A stretch of 64,000 nt of DNA from Hydnum rufescens UP504. Taxonomy: Eukaryota; Basidiomycota; Agaricomycetes; Cantharellales; Hydnaceae. Below, piece after piece: positions 10,785 to 23,400 of the stretch. The stretch lies in NCBI GenBank assembly GCA_014904985.1, contig MU128920.1, positions 1 through 64,000 on the forward strand. The letters are read 5' to 3'. A program made the position numbers and the translations under genes. The number at the start of each line of letters is the position of its first letter. Positions within the stretch are counted from its first letter, which is position 1. The notes under the pieces were generated by a model. The model searched no databases. It saw nothing but the letters and a program-made list of their open reading frames with translations, and was not told where the DNA came from.

Positions 10785-11411
10785 TCATGACTGGAACTTG
10801 CGTAATGCTTGTACTTCATCAAGGAGGGCTTGCAGTCGTTCGTCATCGATCTTCACCAGACTAGAAATCACGACACATGAATGTTGCGGTGATAGTCCAT
10901 GACAAATCACACACCTCGGAATGCAATTCCTTGCCTCTTCAATGTCAGCAGGGCATAGATTGGCAATTTGGGCAGTTTCAAACTGGGTGAGGTGCGGTTC
11001 CCGTTTTAACGCTCTTAATGAGGGCGAAGTCTTAGTAACATAATTAATACCCAAAGAAACGCAACTCACTCTCGAACTGCAGCTGTGGTGTCGCGACTTG
11101 CAAATTTTCCGAAGTCTTTCACATACTGCACCGTTTTATTGTATACACTGTATACCAGTGCCTCACATTAAGCATGCAAAGAGGGTGTCGCGATAAAGTG
11201 AAACAAACGGAGTATCTGGAGGCTGGGTAGCCCTGAGTTCAAGAAGACTTTTGACCTCCGAGATGAGCAAACACCCCGCGTTGTTGAATTCTGGAACAAG
11301 ATGAGATGCACTCAAGCGTTAGAAAACGCACACGAACCCACCGGGACCAAGCTTGAGCACATCTGCGTCTTCCTCCTCCTCTTTCTTCCCTCCACGGTGT
11401 GGGCCCGGCAT
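10785..11411 (-). CDS. RPB4: RNA polymerase II subunit Rpb4
   Basis: This is the Pol II stalk subunit that pairs with Rpb7 in initiation, elongation and mRNA export. Five exons can be read on the minus strand: 11411-11342, 11290-11209, 11147-11070, 11013-10915 and 10860-10785, all with GT-AG junctions in phase, giving 134 aa. Family landmarks are LKLGPEFNNAG near the N-terminus with an acidic run before it, then LLISEVKSLLE, then YNKTVQYVKDF, then LTQFETAQIANLCP, and the C-terminal DERLQALLDEVQALRKFQ. The last intron (10861-10914) has no in-frame stop and removing it gives the family-typical IPSL junction. The start ATG lies 39 bp from the PAF1 start on the other strand, so the two share a promoter. 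Length and order fit a complete gene. Confidence 0.93.
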
Positions 11412-11450
11412 AATGTCGTGATATTCGGTAACTTCCGTGTGGACCCACAG
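11412..11450. promoter_or_regulatory. 39-bp head-to-head RPB4/PAF1 intergenic spacer
   Basis: Only 39 bp separate the start codons of RPB4 (minus, 11411) and PAF1 (plus, 11451). No TATA box is evident. The core promoters must overlap each other or the opposite gene's first exon or intron. Co-regulation of two Pol II-associated factors is inferred. Confidence 0.6.
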
Positions 11451-13140
11451 ATGAGTTCTAAAAAGAGGTGAGTACCCAGGTCCATTAGACCCCGCAAATA
11501 TTCTAACGCTGGCATATGTTGTCCTGTATATCCTGTGTACCAACAGTAAATTAGATCTTCTTGTCCGTGTGCGGTATAGCAACCCTCTTCCGCCTCCTCC
11601 ATTTCCTCCCAAGCTCCTTAGCATTCCTACGCACCCATCTCGTTATGCTCGTCTCGAATTTACCTCCAAGGTGGCAGATGAGACGCCATTTCCGATGATT
11701 GTGGATGCAGAATGCGGCATGCCTCTCGATCTTAGTAAATGGGATGGTCTTTGGGATTATGATCTCGGCGAAGATAATGGTAAATGCTTATGGGTCCCGA
11801 TGTACACGCTACTCACTGAAAATATCCATAGATCTGAATCCCGACCCTAATAGTCTCCCTGATTTGGATCCCAAAGATGCGTTTCTAGTTTCAGATCTGC
11901 CGGCGGCCTATACAAATGGGCAAACCCCATCAGCGTCTGCAGCTGCAACACCGACGCCCAATGTATCCTGGCTGCGAAAAACGGAGTACATAAGTACGAG
12001 CACAATAGGGAGGAATTCGGGCTCGACGGAACTGTATGTCGTTCAAACACCTCAATTTGCTCATCTATTTGACAACATGCTCCGTAGGAAAACAGCAGAC
12101 GAGCCAATGCCTGATGTTTCTCATCCTGCCCAAATAGTTGACATCACTGCTTCGTTTCCTTCGACTTCTGAGCCAATAAATTTGAAAGACCTTCGCCATC
12201 CAAATAAACCTGGTCTTCGCGCTGTCGAATCATACGAAATTCTCCCAGACTCCGGTATTTGGGCTAATGATTTCGATCTTGTCAAATTCTCGGAACGGCC
12301 TGGGGAACGTCCTCTTGATGTTAGTGCTTGGTCTCGTCGGTTGGTCTGTTGTGCGTGTGCGGGGACTAATGATATCTGCCTCTAGCAAGCCGATCCTCGG
12401 CTAGACAGCGCTGTCATCCGCCCAACCATAGGCGAAGATAACGAATCTTTCCTGTCATACTATCTTACGAAGGACGACAAAGAGGCCCTTGCCTACAACG
12501 AGCTTCGGACGACTCAGAAGCAGCCTTCTCTTATGACTCCTGAACCCGACCAGAGCACTGATGAGCAAAACGCAGGCGAGACAAAACCCGAATACCCAGA
12601 AGCGGCTGCATTCCACTTTGTGCGAGATTATGAGACCGTCAAGATTGACACGGAGGTCCTGAACGAATTCCTCCTCTCATTGAATAATGGGGTGGGGCCC
12701 ACTGTTGCTGGGAAGGGTGCATATTACAAGAACATCGAGCGGAAGTATGTTCTCAAGAAGAAGAGACATAATGTACGTCTGTGTCTGTCTTCGGGCCACT
12801 CTCTATCACGATGGTGGCCACTGCTTCCTCGAGTCGGATTGTGGCTCACCAAATTCCGGATGTATTAGAAACAAGAAGACTACGTGAAGAAGTGGGATAT
12901 CGTTCACGTCGCTCATGTCCCTTTCACTGCAGAACAACTGGTCGAACGCGCTGAGGTCTCGCAGAGGTAAACGATCCTGCATACATGCTAAATGCCGCTG
13001 CGGCTGCGGCTGCGGCTGAGATGAATTTGGACGAAGGACCGGAGGATGGAGAAGCGGAGGCCGATGGCGAAGTGGACGTCACAGATGACCATGAGGTAGC
13101 CAAGCAAGAAGAAGAAGAATCTCCGCCAAAAGCAAGCTAA
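11451..13140 (+). CDS. PAF1: RNA polymerase II-associated factor Paf1
   Basis: This is the scaffold subunit of the Paf1 elongation complex (histone H2B ubiquitination, H3K4/K36 methylation, 3'-end formation). Exon 1 is only 17 nt (11451-11467), exon 2 is 11547-11779, and exon 3 starts at 11832. Further introns are 12034-12087 (54 nt, no stop), 12320-12385 and 12773-12868. Landmarks: LDLLVRVRYSNPLPPPPFPP and KLLSIPTHP at the N-terminus, SWLRKTEYIS, DPRLDSAVIRPT, and ERKYVLKKKRHN near the end. The start gives the MSSKKSKLDL N-terminus. The frame meets TAA at 12968, but the adjacent frame continues with DPAYMLNAAAAAAAEM and an acidic tail to TAA at 13138. One missing G in GAGGTAAAC would restore it, so the true end is probably 13140. 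Confidence 0.9.
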
Positions 13141-13257
13141 TATTTATTGTCCTTGTCCATTGTTTTGATACGTAGCACATGTGCATGTATTCTATGCGAA
13201 GTTTGTGGCCTCCATTCCCGGCTATCCCCGGGTTATCCTCACACAAAATCATACACC

Positions 13258-16178
13258 ATGCCGAGGGTAAGCATCGGCCGGAGCCTCATCCTGCAGAGAC
13301 TAAGTTGTTTACAGGGTGTCCCGAAAGAGCGACCGGAGGAGGTCCCTATGCGATTCACCAGCTTCTGGATACCCGCACCGTAAGCCACTGGAGGGAATAA
13401 CTTCATGTACAGTACTCGTTATGACACATACCTGCCATACTTTCAGCATGAATAGTAAAAATGCTGCGTCTAACTACCTGAAATCTGATAGCCAAACTCT
13501 GTGGTCACGCAACGCCGCAAATGGCACCGCCGGTGGGCAGCGTAAACGCACCCCGCTTGGTGATACTGAAACTACGCCGGCAGCATCAGCTCCAGAAGTC
13601 GAGGTGTGTTTCTCTTCCCCATTCATGTCTTTTCTACATGTTCTTAGCCTGGGAGAAGCGCCAGAAACGAGGGTCCGACATAATCATCATCCATCCAGGC
13701 ACGCGGTTTCTTCGCGTTGGCCGAGCTACCGACGCGTACCCCATCAATATACCTCACGTTATAGCTCGTAAAACTAATTTGTCGCCCACGCCGCCCCCTT
13801 CATTCATAAGAGCTATCCCTCCTTTCAAGGCGACTCGATCCCCTTCGGTTTCAGTTTCTTCGCCTGAAAGTGGGGAGCCTCTTCCAGATGATTATGCAGT
13901 CTCAGCAGACCCCGACGACCCCGTGCGTTGGGTTTATTTGGCCAAGATGTTTAAGAATTGTTCATCTAACGATCACAGCAGCTTGACCAAAAGATCGGTG
14001 CGATTCGACTGTCCCTTCGTGCTCGAATGTTTTCGTATGGATTCTCGGCCAGAAAAAATGGATCCTCCCAGGCAGAAGAGTACAACAAAAATGTCCAGGT
14101 CATCGAAATCCCCGATCACAAAGATCAAGATAACGTTGAATGGCTGGATTCAGCAGCAGAAAGCAAAACCATCGTCGGCAGCAAGGCAAGGCCCCCCATC
14201 GTCAGTGACATGATGTATGCTTAGCACCCTTTGAACTCCTTCGCAGGTCTTCCGCATTCCAGATCCCGTACAGTCTAAGTATTTGATTCGGTGGCCGATA
14301 CGTGGGAGCAAATTCAACCAGGTGGACTACGCAACTCGACAAGAACTTATCGGGGATATTCAGTCAATATGGACCACAGTCCTTCAAACTGAGCTCTCCA
14401 TCGATCCTCCGACGTTCAAGGTGGATGGAGCTAATGTTCAAGTTAGCATAGTTACTAACATTGTTTGTCACTCTCTGAGTTAGAATCTCTCGGTCATTTT
14501 GGTCGTTCCCGACTATTGGGACAAATTTTACGTTCGAGATCTTGCTCATCTTCTTTTAGTGCAGATGGGATTCCGTAGAATGTGTATCCAGCAGGTACGC
14601 TTATGGCTAAAGCTATAAATGAACCTTTTTGCTCACTTGGGGGTGATATACCTGTAGGAATCTATTTGCGCATCATTCGGAGCCGGCATTGCTGCTGCGT
14701 GTGTCGTCGATATCGGGGCCGCAAAAACAAGCGTGTCGTGTATTGAGGAGGGTCTTGTCCTCCCTGACACACGAATCTCGCTTGATTATGGTGGAGACGA
14801 CATTTCGGAGTTTTTCCACCTTCTCCTGGCCCGGATTGGGCTTCCCTATAAGGAAGCCGATCTCTCGCGCCTATACGATTGGAATATGATCGAAGACCTC
14901 AAGACAAGGTCAGCTACTTTGGCAGAGGTGCGCTTTGCATTGAAGCTCCTCCACGAATGGCTTGTCCTTTTTTTTTTTTTGGCTAATAATCGAATCCTTC
15001 AGGTTGACGTGGACTTAATCACATATGATTTATTTGTACGCGCTCCGGCAAGAATAACGGAAAAATACTCCATTAAAACATATGATGAACCTAACGTCGC
15101 GTCTATGGTGAACGCATGCTGTCAATCATCACATAGAGCACCGCTGACAAGGGCCTGATCAATCAGATACTATTTCACCCCAGTATCATCGATTTTGAGA
15201 ACAAACACGCCTCATCAAAGCCCATCTGGACCTCGGATTGCATAGATGAAATGGACGTGTTGAGTGATACCATTGTATAATATTCTCAAGAGATTTGAGG
15301 GGATCGATGCTGATTTCGATCCGGTTCACAGACGCAAGCGATGGTAGCATCCACCGCTCACTTGCATCCTGAGGGCGAAATGGTCGGAAAGTCTGGATCT
15401 GTACAATCATCTAGCACCAATGTGCCAGATTCGATCAATGTCACCGAGGCGTCTTCCACGGTTCCCAAGACCAAGACCGACGCGGGACATGCATCTCCTG
15501 ACGCAGAAAGTAATAGTAAAACTCCAAGGCGGACAGAAAGCCCCGAAGACCCTGGCCGTGTGTCTGGCACTGGCGGCGTCGGCGTGTCGACAACAGCGGC
15601 AGTATCCGCGGGTTCGCCGTCCACAGGCATAATATATCGTGGTGGTACCCCTATCGACATTCGCTCCGAATCATCCAAGCAGCCATTGGACCACGCTATC
15701 TTTCACAGTATTCGTGCCTGTGCGGCGGGCACGTCGGGAGTGGGTGCTAACGAGCGCCTGAAGAAGATGTTGGCCTGCATACTCGTGGTAGGCGGCACAG
15801 CCTTGACTCCAGGCATGCTGCATGCACTAGAAAGCAGGTATGCTTTTCAGATTCTTGTTTCTCGGTCTGGAATGTTCTGTGGTAATTTAACTGCCTCTTC
15901 AAATATAGGGTGAAGGGTTTGGTAGCTGCGAACATGCCTGGCCAAGAAGAGCTCGTTGCTGTAATTCCTGCTCCGAAGGAAATAGATCCTCGTGTGTTGG
16001 CGTGGAAAGGGGTCGCCGTTCTCTCAAAACTTGAGTCTTTGAGTGACTTGTGGATACAGCAGGCTGATTGGGTGAGTATCTTTTATCCCTGCGGCTGTGG
16101 CTTCAGATTTCTTCACAACTTTCTCTGTAGGACATGATGGGAATGCGAGCGCTCAAAGAACGGTCTTTTTTCTTGTGA
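13258..16178 (+). CDS. ARP8: Actin-related protein Arp8 (INO80 complex)
   Basis: Arp8 is the nuclear actin-related protein that helps the INO80 remodeller bind nucleosomes. Exon 1 is 9 nt (13258-13266), exon 2 is 13315-13379 and exon 3 starts at 13447, giving an MPRGVPKE N-terminus and then NYLKSDSQTLWSRN. Later landmarks are IIIIHPGTRFLRVGRATDAY, FRIPDPVQSKYLIRWPIRG, FGAGIAAACVVDIGAAKTSV (actin-fold phosphate loop), LDYGGDDISEFF, ILVVGGTALTPGMLHALESR, and the C-terminal DMMGMRALKERSFFL. A low-complexity S/T-rich insertion lies around 15400-15660. An intron at about 15272-15331 is in phase. At 13607-13655 the obvious donor/acceptor pair does not keep frame, so that junction is unresolved or contains an indel. 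It starts 117 bp after PAF1. Confidence 0.92.
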
Positions 16179-16513
16179 TAAGGACCTTGTGTTTGTTGTA
16201 TTTGTTTATCGCATGTATCTTCATAACTCTTCGGCATCACGAGGCCCGATCTCTCCAAATCCAAATGGCCGTCTTCGGTAATAATCCGAAGAAGCCAAGT
16301 AAAGCTACGGATTGCATGCGCTGAACGATCTGCATTTAGCCATGCTGCACATTAGTCATGCATGGTTGTTGCGAAGAAATAGGTCACGTCCCAAATTATG
16401 GGACGAAATTCTGGTGGCCCAGGACAGCTAGGATAAGGTAGGGGATACGGCGATGAAATCGTCTCTGCCACCCTCCGCCAAATCCGTCCCCCTAATATTA
16501 AATTGGAATCGCA
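16179..16513. other. Convergent intergenic gap, nothing seen
   Basis: Between the 3' ends of ARP8 (+) and the racemase-like gene (-). No conserved ORF, repeat or RNA is recognisable. Confidence 0.5.
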
Positions 16514-17273
16514 TCAAGAGTCATGAAGCTTCTTTGCGATGATTTCAACCCCGGCACGGACACCATCGACAACCCTCACCTCTTTGCTTGTATATATCCC
16601 CGCCTTCACAGCGTCTTCCATCCCCTCCATTCCTGCACAACCAAGCACGATCACGTTACACCCCTTCGCTACTAACGTTTGCGCGCCAATTCGAACATTG
16701 TTCTCAACTGCATCGTCTTTTCCCAACTCGCCTGATGATGTATGGAAGTCTAGAACGCCTAGTCCCGTAGCGACGACGCCTGCGAACGCCTCTTTCGAGA
16801 CGATGGACAGTTCCAAGATAGCCTTGGTGAGCGGAGCGACCCAAGCCACTCCGGTTGTGAGGACACCAAACTTGGAGCCTCGGGTCAAGGCTTCGATGAC
16901 GGATGCCTCGAGAATCCCCATCACCGGCTTGCGCGTAGCTGCACCGAGGAGTTCGGTTTGTGAGCTTAATCTATCATCTGGAAGTGTACTGACTTTCGCG
17001 TAGCATATGTATAAGGGGATGATCAGAGTAGCAAGCCACGAGAAATGCGTCGTGTTCATGTATCATAGGAAGTAGGGCGGGCCAACACCCAGAAGCAGAG
17101 AGGATCGAAGTACAAAAGTTGTCGATTGACGCAGGAGCAGAAGGGGGAGCTTGATAAAAAGCAATAGAGACATCGATCCCAGTATGGTGTACATAATTTG
17201 TTGCTGCCGATCTCTGGATACACTCGGTCACGGACACTGAAGAATTGGGATTGATCACTAGGATTGACTTCAT
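16514..17273 (-). CDS. Asp/Glu/hydantoin racemase family protein (DCG1-like)
   Basis: This is a cofactor-independent racemase-fold enzyme of the group that includes yeast Dcg1 and hydantoin racemases, so a role in allantoin/hydantoin or amino-acid nitrogen metabolism is likely. The exact substrate is unknown. The N-terminus ILVINPNSSVSVTECI carries the family NPN(S/T) motif. A first catalytic cysteine is expected in FLVACYSDHP, and the second lies in VIVLGCAGMEGM. One intron of about 54 nt joins HMLRE to TTRKPVMGILEASV in phase; the C-terminus is IIAKKLHDS. It lies tandem to TEL1, whose stop is about 200 bp upstream on the same strand. Length (about 235 aa) fits the family. Confidence 0.85.
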
Positions 17274-17472
17274 TTACACCGGCGACACGGCGATTGCCTT
17301 AACACCGGAACCTCCGTGCTGCCAGTGGCATTCCATAACACGAAGGATGGGATGGACAGACCAATTTAATATTCTTAGGGGGATGGATCAGTAGTCATTA
17401 GGACATAAAAACGAATCTGAAAGCGATGGTTCGAAAGCAAGCAGAGGGGAAAACATGATGGTAAATGTACGA

Positions 17473-20400
17473 TCAAGCATGGGGATTCCAGCCTATGATG
17501 CAGGATTCAAGATCAGAGAATGCAACGAATAATATTCAGGACAAACCTCCATAGATCATTGACAGATGGTTTGGGTCTGTGGCCGCAGTTATCAGTTCGT
17601 TCACAGTGTATTGCACACTAAGGGATTTGTCCAATTTAGCATTAACGCTTCGTAATGCTCGCTCCGCGCTCTCTTCGGCGAAATCGACATCGGGGGAAAC
17701 ATCTGGGGCATTCCCGGAATCCGGTATATGCTGGATGCGTTTCAACTTGAGAGGATTCGCAGTCCTACAACCACCTTAAGTGAGGGTCCGAGTGGTCTTC
17801 GATGTAACCTTACCAGGAATGTAATGGATCATACTTGAACACTTCGAGCACCGTTTTGATTACTTCAGATCCGTCCCGTAAGACGCGTAATGTTTCTTCG
17901 GCACAACGTCGAAAAACTCCTTCAGTTTTGGATACACCCAGACCGTCCACGATGTCCGACGTCAAACGAAAAGGGACCAACTCCGGGATGGGTAGCAATT
18001 GGCCCTAAAGACGGCGTGTTTAAGATTGCATTTGTCCGGATTCCGAATATATTTACCTGGTCGAAAGCAACTCCCAGGTCAATGTGGATAAGCTCCCCAG
18101 AAACTTTATCGATCAGAATATTGGAAATATGGCGATCTCCCAGCCCCACTACATGGCCAACAATGGACGTCGTTGCGACACTGCGGGCATACTTTAGTCG
18201 CATCTCGAACCATGCCATCGGGACTTTGTGAATTTCGCTGAAGAAATGTCGCATAACCGGATGAAATCGTTCCCGAATTGTGAAGAACTTCTTCATCATT
18301 ACTTTCTCGACGCCTTTCGTCCCCTTGTTTGATTCGAAGAGTTTCTTGAGGATGGTGCCTGCCTCGATTAGGCCATAGTCGCGAGGGTGATACCTATATC
18401 GGTCATGGTTAGATGGTGATCATGGATGAGAAAGAAAAGCTGATATACTTTGCGTGAGCAGGGGCCAACCATCTGGACAGCGGGATCGTTTGGGCCACGA
18501 ATTCCATTACGCCGGATTGAGCGGTGAGCGGGATTACTTTATATGTCCGAACGCATAGATCACGCCGGCGGGTTTCCGAGTCCTTGCGCAGAACATGGTT
18601 GGTTAATTCGAAAACTTGCTCCATGACAGCGTCTTGCCGGAGGTCATCCTCGCCCTCTCCTTTGAACTGGGAAAGTACACCATGAATACCGAGCGAAACT
18701 CAAAGACGATCTGACTAACTAATTGTTTATGCCAGACGTTGTTTTCGTCGACGCAGTCACAAATTTTTGGGAGATTGACACTGGTGAGGGATCAGTCATT
18801 GGCAATGCATGCGACGCTCTGGGAAAGTATTCACATACCCGCCCGCGGTGGTGTATCTCTTACCATAATATTTAATCCCAACGATCCTGTTGTACTGACA
18901 ACTAGGGTCCACAGGAGTATGAACAGTGGGCAAAGGTACCTTCATATTGCGGATTTTGAGCAATTTCAGCTCCGCGGGAATGGGTTTTCCAGGCTGCTTA
19001 TCCTTGTCTTTGGGTTGGTTTTTTTCTTGACTGCTATCGCCCTTGATAGGATATTTTGCCCATTCTACGTAGGCATCGCACAAAGTCTCGATGTCTTGGA
19101 GACGATTTCCCTCGACAGAGTCACCGCGTAGACTATTGAACAGATCCTCCGCAGCTCGCTTGCGACTAGTCTGGGAATCATTTGACGTAGTTGATATCAA
19201 TGGTCGATGTGGTGGAGAACGAGGACCTTGTCGAAGTGCGTAAACCTGGTAGAGGCTGTGGAAAGGGTGCTCACGACAGAGCCTTATCATCAAGTTTTGA
19301 AGCGCCTGCTGCGACCCCGAAGATGACGGGTCCCGGCTAGCGGCGGACAGCCTTGCCGTCAGTTGGTGAGTGAGGAAAATGAATTTGCGCGATGGAATAG
19401 CGTCAATTGATTCTGAGATATACTGGTTTAAATGTGTATCGTTGAAATTGCTAAACCAGAGGGAGCAAAGCCGAATGACGGCGTCGTGGTCGTATTCATC
19501 CGATAGAATGAGGGATCGAGTAAACATCGTAATTGCATCGCGGAGGAAGGAGTTCAATTTCTCCACATGCAAAGTAAACTGACGCGCATCCTGGTCAAGT
19601 ATCAACTTGGCGGTGCGCTGGGCTTGACTGAGAGCAGAACGGTGTTTGGTATCTGACGATCGGCTTGAGCTTGAGAGGGCGGATGCGTATTCTTGGACTT
19701 CGAGCTGTTTACGTTCCATATGCCGCTGAAGTTGGGCCGAAGTATCGGACTTGGCTATCGCTTGGTACTGATGTTCCGCAAAAACAGCAAATTGATACGG
19801 AATATGACCCAACTCAGCGGATCCCTCGTGTTGTTCAGCAACGATTTCATGGGCCGGTATGAAATACGTTTCTCGAATAGTGACCGGAGGCTTCAAACAA
19901 GCCTGCGCTACCCAGTCTCCCTAGAATAGAACTGAGCTGAGCGAACAAATAAGTGATACAGATCAACAAACCAGCTGTGCAAGAACAAGAGCCTGGATCC
20001 TCGCAGGCAGCCCCGCATGGGTTTGTCGAAGGGCATCAAGGTGATCGACGGCCATCTTTTCCTCGTGTTGCATCCAAAGCACACTCGCAAATTCGAGGGA
20101 AATATCGAAACTTGATGCACTTAAAGACTGTAGGTGCTGCGCTCGGACAATAGAGTTCAGGGCAATCTGGGGGAGACCTGCCATCCTTGCGGAACGAGCA
20201 AGATCATGCAAACATTTCCGCTCTGTTGAAATGACCTTTTGAACGAACGGTGAAGGAATATTCCCTATCTGATTTCCGCGTTCCCGTTCTCGTCTATAAA
20301 TTGAGTGCAACAGTGAGATGCGGGTTGCAACGACGGCTTCCAGATTATCGAACCTGTATTCCATCACTGAAGTTATAATTGAATCTAACATTGTACAGGA

Positions 20401-23400
20401 GCAAAAGAGCGTACTCGAAACCAGAGGGTATCAGCTCAAGCTGCTCCGAAATGTCCGTGGGCCACTCTTTCGACGTTATGGCGCTTTGTACCGGATCCCG
20501 GGTCCACCGACGCACGTCCCCGAGGCACAGGAGTCGCTGAACGGCATCCTGGACTTCTGTCATGTTTTCGTTACCGATGGAATGGAGATTAAGGATTTCG
20601 TGTCGCAAAGCGGACTGTACAATGGCTTCAGCTGACGAGCTATCTCGTTCGCGATGAATCGCCCGCAGTGCAACGAACAGTGAACAACCAGGGTGCTGGT
20701 TGAGATCGGAATTGGGAAGATCCCAGTTTTCAGTCCGCCAACCAAGTTGATAGTCCATAGGTGAGGTGGCTGTGGTGATTTCGGTACCAAGCGCCTGGTT
20801 GATAGCGACTGCCAGATGATCAAAGCCGAAAGAGTGAAGCGATTGGACCACACCAGAGATCTGAGGGCTCGCGAGGCCGTGGCTCCAGCAGTTGCTTCGA
20901 AATCAGCGCCATGAAACTGTAACGCCTTCGTCCACTGCTTTTCATGATGAAATCTCCGAATCAGGAAATCCTGGACATCATGACTCTTGATTCCATAGAA
21001 GCCATCTGGCTCTTGAATATGACTATAGATATCGTATAAGATTTGCTCTGTACGAGGGTCGTCTGGTGGATCGGGCGCGCGAAGTTCAAGGAAGAGTAAT
21101 GCAGTCGTATATGACCCACACCTGGTCGCGGCATGAGCAAGTAAGACTAGATCCACGTCAACCCAAGAGTCGGATCCAAGGGGACCAAACTTCTTGGGGT
21201 CTTCCCCTTTTATTGAGGGGCGCTGGATATTACGCAGTGGAGCACGGTGTCGACAATTGCCCGCACCGATGGGCCAGCGGCGGTGTTGCTTTGGAGCACG
21301 AGGGTAAAAAGATGCGAGATGGCAATGCGAGCACTGGAGTTTCGGTTATTCTCGTGCTTCTCGGTTCGTCTCAAGAGTTCGTGAACCACAATGGGGAACA
21401 GCTCCGTTGCAAAACGGACGTCATCTTCTAAGATGGGGTGCAACTGAGCATAAAACTGATTTTGACTTGATAGAATGTCGCATATGACCTGTGTTATGGA
21501 GGCGATCCAGGTGTCGAACTCCTGGGAACTATTGACGTACTCATTGGAATTAAGCAAGCTGATGTCGGCGGCCTTGGATTCGAGGGGTCTCAAAGGTGTC
21601 TGGGCTATCAAGAGGATCTCTTGGGGGGATCTTTCCACGAAGCGATGTTCTCTTCAAGGGACATCAAGAGACGGAGGCTTTGGTAAGCAACGTAGACCTT
21701 ATGGGCATTATCCCTATACATCATGTCCACCAACGACAAGAGTATCGATCGATTCGGTGCAATCGCCTTATAGTGATCTTTCGAACCCCGAGAATCCCCT
21801 TGATGACGAACGGCGATGGTATGTAAGGATATAGCTGTTTCCCCGGCGGAACGCAACCTTCCAGCATTCGCATATAGCGTCTCAACGAAAGCATCAACAT
21901 CTCCGTCATCGAGTTGGGCGCTAGATGGAATACAAGCCTTCAAATGCCAGAAGTCGTGACGAGGGAAATTGTCTGTGACAACACCGTGGCGGATCAGATC
22001 CCGTAGCCGACGAACCAGACGAAACTTATTGGATGCTAGCTCGTGACCGTTCAGGATGTCGAGAAGCTCCCCGTAACTCAGCTCCGATGCAATCTTGGCC
22101 AAGGTGCCGGTTGCAGGTCGTGGCCAAAGATGGAGCGCTCTAAGGACTTGCTCCTTTGCGTGTGGGATGACGTAAAGTCGAGAAGCCAAATCTTCCGCCC
22201 AGCCCAGCATGTTATCGCCGGTGACCTGAATTTCTCTGTCCGGATGTGTGGTGAGGTCGAAGGCAATACGTGCAATTCTACTGAGGAGTTCTGGGAATCG
22301 AGGATCTGCTTCGGATGCTTGAGAGTATATCTGACAGGCCCATTCTATGATTGACTGGGCTCTGCGAGAGAGATCCGGCTGGGCGAGTACAGAAACGGCA
22401 CCAAACAGCAGATTTCGAAGCAATACCGGCACCTCCTGGAAGGCAGTACTTTGGATTGACGCAAGGACGCATATTCCATTGAGGTACCGGAGCTGCTCAT
22501 TCACAAGGAGAGATTTTTCCACAGCGGCGAAGAGGCGATGCAAAACGTGATATAGTGTTTCGAATGTGGATGTCTGGGCGACCATATGCCTGAGCCATCG
22601 AATTGCTTGAAGTACAGAGGATGATGTATAAAGAGGCGCATTTGGCCGATGGATACTTAAATCACTTATGCCACGAAATTGGGTGAGGGCGAAGAAAGAG
22701 ACTTCCGCAGAAGGGAATTGCGATTTGATTGCGTCACTGAGGTCACCTCCCGGAGATGGATCAATCTCACCAATGGCACGGAGCATATGGTAAACAATGG
22801 CATCTGTCTGAGAGTTGAATATGACTTCTGGAGACTCCCCAGGGGAGGCCGACTCAGTGGCCCAGGTTTGCAATGCTCTCCAAATAATTTCGGAACGCTG
22901 ATTGGATACACCCTCTGGGGTGTCAAATTCCGTGCATATCCTGAGAGCTACCCTAATAGCGAAGAGTTCCCGAAGGACTTGATCGGTTGATGAATGCATC
23001 AGAGCGCAAAATGCAGCTAGCTGGCTGCGTCCGTGACTGTCGCTGGCCTCGTCCATGCCCAGTAAGCCTATAGGCAGTATTTGCATGAACAATGTTGTAG
23101 CACTCTCTCGACGATCGCGATACCCTAATAATCGCGGAGGCAGGCGCGTGAGATCCTCCTGTTCAGCGAAGAAAGACATCGCAATGGACGGTGCATAAGT
23201 TTCGCATAGTCGGCAGAGGGTATGGAACCCCAAACGCTCGGTGACTGCAGTGAGCACCGCAAAGATATGATCGTCGTACCGACCGGGGTGCCGCACCGAG
23301 AGCAAAAGAATATCGGCGTATGGAGCGCGTCTGATTTCTGCGCTCACAATCATGATATTTCCCATCAGCATGAAGTCAGTCAACATATGTTCGTGCCTGA

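Noticed and set aside
12967..13020. Intron GTAAAC...GAG at the PAF1 C-terminus
   Set aside because: Splicing it produces an immediate stop, and the sequence inside encodes the conserved DPAYMLNAAAA stretch, so a missing base explains it better.
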